Assembly: GCA_005772945.1 (NCBI GenBank)
Contig: SXIE01000272.1
Coordinates: 1 to 7,295 of the forward strand
DNA from: Pseudomonadota bacterium
GTDB taxonomy: Bacteria; Myxococcota; UBA9042; PHBI01
Direction of reading: 5' to 3'
Length of the DNA stretch: 7,295 bases
Each line of letters begins with the position of its first letter. Positions within the stretch are counted from its first letter, which is position 1. Positions 6,791 through 7,295 of this stretch are shown here, one piece after another. The notes below the pieces were generated by a model that was not told where the DNA came from, searched no databases, and saw nothing but the letters and a program-made list of their open reading frames with translations. Position numbers and translations under genes: made by a program.

Positions 6791-6851
6791 CGTCGGCCAG
6801 CGAGGCGCCTGGGAAGCCCCTCGCCTGCGATTCAAGTCGCGCTGGCCGTCG
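6791..6851 (+). other. Long stem-loop at the start of the dnaK leader
   Basis: CGTCGGCCAGCG (6791-6802) pairs with CGCTGGCCGTCG (6840-6851): eleven pairs with a single T-T mismatch, including eight uninterrupted pairs plus C6794-G6848. Inside the 37-nt loop a second stem, AGGCG (6803-6807) with CGCCT (6822-6826), can form. An alternative inner pairing, GCGAGG (6800-6805) with CCTCGC (6819-6824), competes with the base of the outer stem. The structure begins at the predicted transcript 5' end and is followed by no T-run, so it is not an ordinary terminator. It could stabilise the mRNA or be regulatory; the role is inferred. Confidence 0.5.
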
Positions 6852-6885
6852 CGCCCCAAACTCGCTATGGAGCCGACGCACCGAT

Positions 6886-6897
6886 TGCCCGCGGGCA
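6886..6897. repeat. Perfect 12-bp palindrome upstream of dnaK
   Basis: TGCCCGCGGGCA reads the same on both strands and lies 53 nt before the dnaK ATG, in the leader. It could be a dimeric regulator site or a small RNA hairpin element, but GC-only palindromes of this length arise fairly often by chance in such a GC-rich genome. Confidence 0.4.
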
Positions 6898-6950
6898 CGC
6901 GCGTCGCCCACCCAACCCACTTCCCACTTCCGACTCGAGAGAAAACACGT

Positions 6951-7295
6951 ATGGGCAAGATCATCGGTATCGACCTGGGAACGACGAACTCGGTCGTCGC
7001 CATCATGGAAGGCGGCGAGCCGAAGGTGATCACGAACGAGGAAGGCGGTCGTACGACGCCGTCCGTGGTGGCCTTCGATGACAAGGGGCAGGTCCTGGTC
7101 GGCCAGATCGCGCGTCGCCAAGCCGTCGTGAACCCGACGCGCACGCTCTACTCGGTGAAACGCCTCATCGGCCACCGCTACGAAGAGGTCGCCGAGGAGG
7201 GTAAGCGCGTTCCGTACAACATCGTGAAGGCCGCCAACGGCGACGCCCACATCGAGGTCGGCGACAAGCGCTACTCGCCGCCCGAGATCTCGGCC
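6951..7295 (+). CDS. dnaK: Molecular chaperone DnaK (Hsp70), N-terminal 115 residues, cut by window edge
   Basis: The reading frame from ATG 6951 runs open to the window end for exactly 115 codons. Residues 1-14 ([14 protein letters not shown]) are the Hsp70 phosphate-1 nucleotide-binding motif. [11 protein letters not shown] (32-42), [10 protein letters not shown] (50-59) and YSVKRLIGH (67-75) follow in the order and spacing known from Escherichia coli DnaK; K70 aligns with its catalytic lysine. DnaK is the cytoplasmic ATP-dependent chaperone working with DnaJ and GrpE; full length is usually about 610-640 residues, so the substrate-binding domain lies outside the window. The start aligns exactly with the family N-terminus; the ribosome binding site is modest (GAGAGA at 6937-6942, 8 nt upstream). 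No grpE or hrcA precedes it. Genomes of this kind often carry several dnaK-like genes, but the sequence here looks like the canonical one. Confidence 0.97.
   Translation, partial: MGKIIGIDLGTTNSVVAIMEGGEPKVITNEEGGRTTPSVVAFDDKGQVLVGQIARRQAVVNPTRTLYSVKRLIGHRYEEVAEEGKRVPYNIVKAANGDAHIEVGDKRYSPPEISA

Noticed and set aside
6677..6950. CIRCE element or sigma-32 type promoter for dnaK
   Set aside because: No TTAGCACTC/GAGTGCTAA inverted repeat and no plus-strand CTTGAA with a CCCCAT-like -10 were found. A CTTGAA exists only on the opposite strand.

Overview
This is a very GC-rich window with strong third-position G/C bias. Its gene content suits a Gram-negative, myxobacterium-like organism (Myxococcota/Polyangia or a relative). 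The main clue is a large cysteine-rich von Willebrand A (VWA) lipoprotein with a DxSxS site, a protein type common in those genomes. Other clues are a secreted HEAT-repeat protein and -10 boxes of the TAGGNT kind. The taxonomic call is inference; no rRNA or other marker that would settle it is present.

Layout: (1) Positions 1-204, minus strand: the first 68 residues of a thiolase (acetyl-CoA acetyltransferase family), cut by the window edge. (2) Positions 205-406: a divergent intergenic region with a perfect TTGACA box on each strand and a tandem 9-bp repeat in the thiolase leader. (3) Positions 407-2266, plus strand: a 619-residue exported alpha-helical HEAT-repeat protein. (4) A 94-bp gap with a good promoter, which argues that the next gene starts at 2361. 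(5) Positions 2361-4001: a VWA-fold, cysteine-rich predicted lipoprotein. (6) Positions 3998-6676, overlapping it by 4 bp (GTGA): a predicted lipoprotein of 892 residues made almost entirely of eleven diverged beta-rich repeats of about 74-83 residues. (7) Positions 6677-6950: a dnaK promoter and a long structured leader. (8) Positions 6951-7295: the first 115 residues of DnaK (Hsp70), cut by the window edge.

The flanks (thiolase, DnaK) are housekeeping genes. The centre is a three-gene envelope block. The VWA protein and the eleven-repeat protein overlap and look translationally coupled, so they probably work together at the cell envelope; the HEAT protein upstream may belong to the same function but has its own promoter. 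I recognise no named system here. The eleven-repeat lipoprotein coupled to the disulfide-rich VWA lipoprotein is the best candidate for something undescribed.
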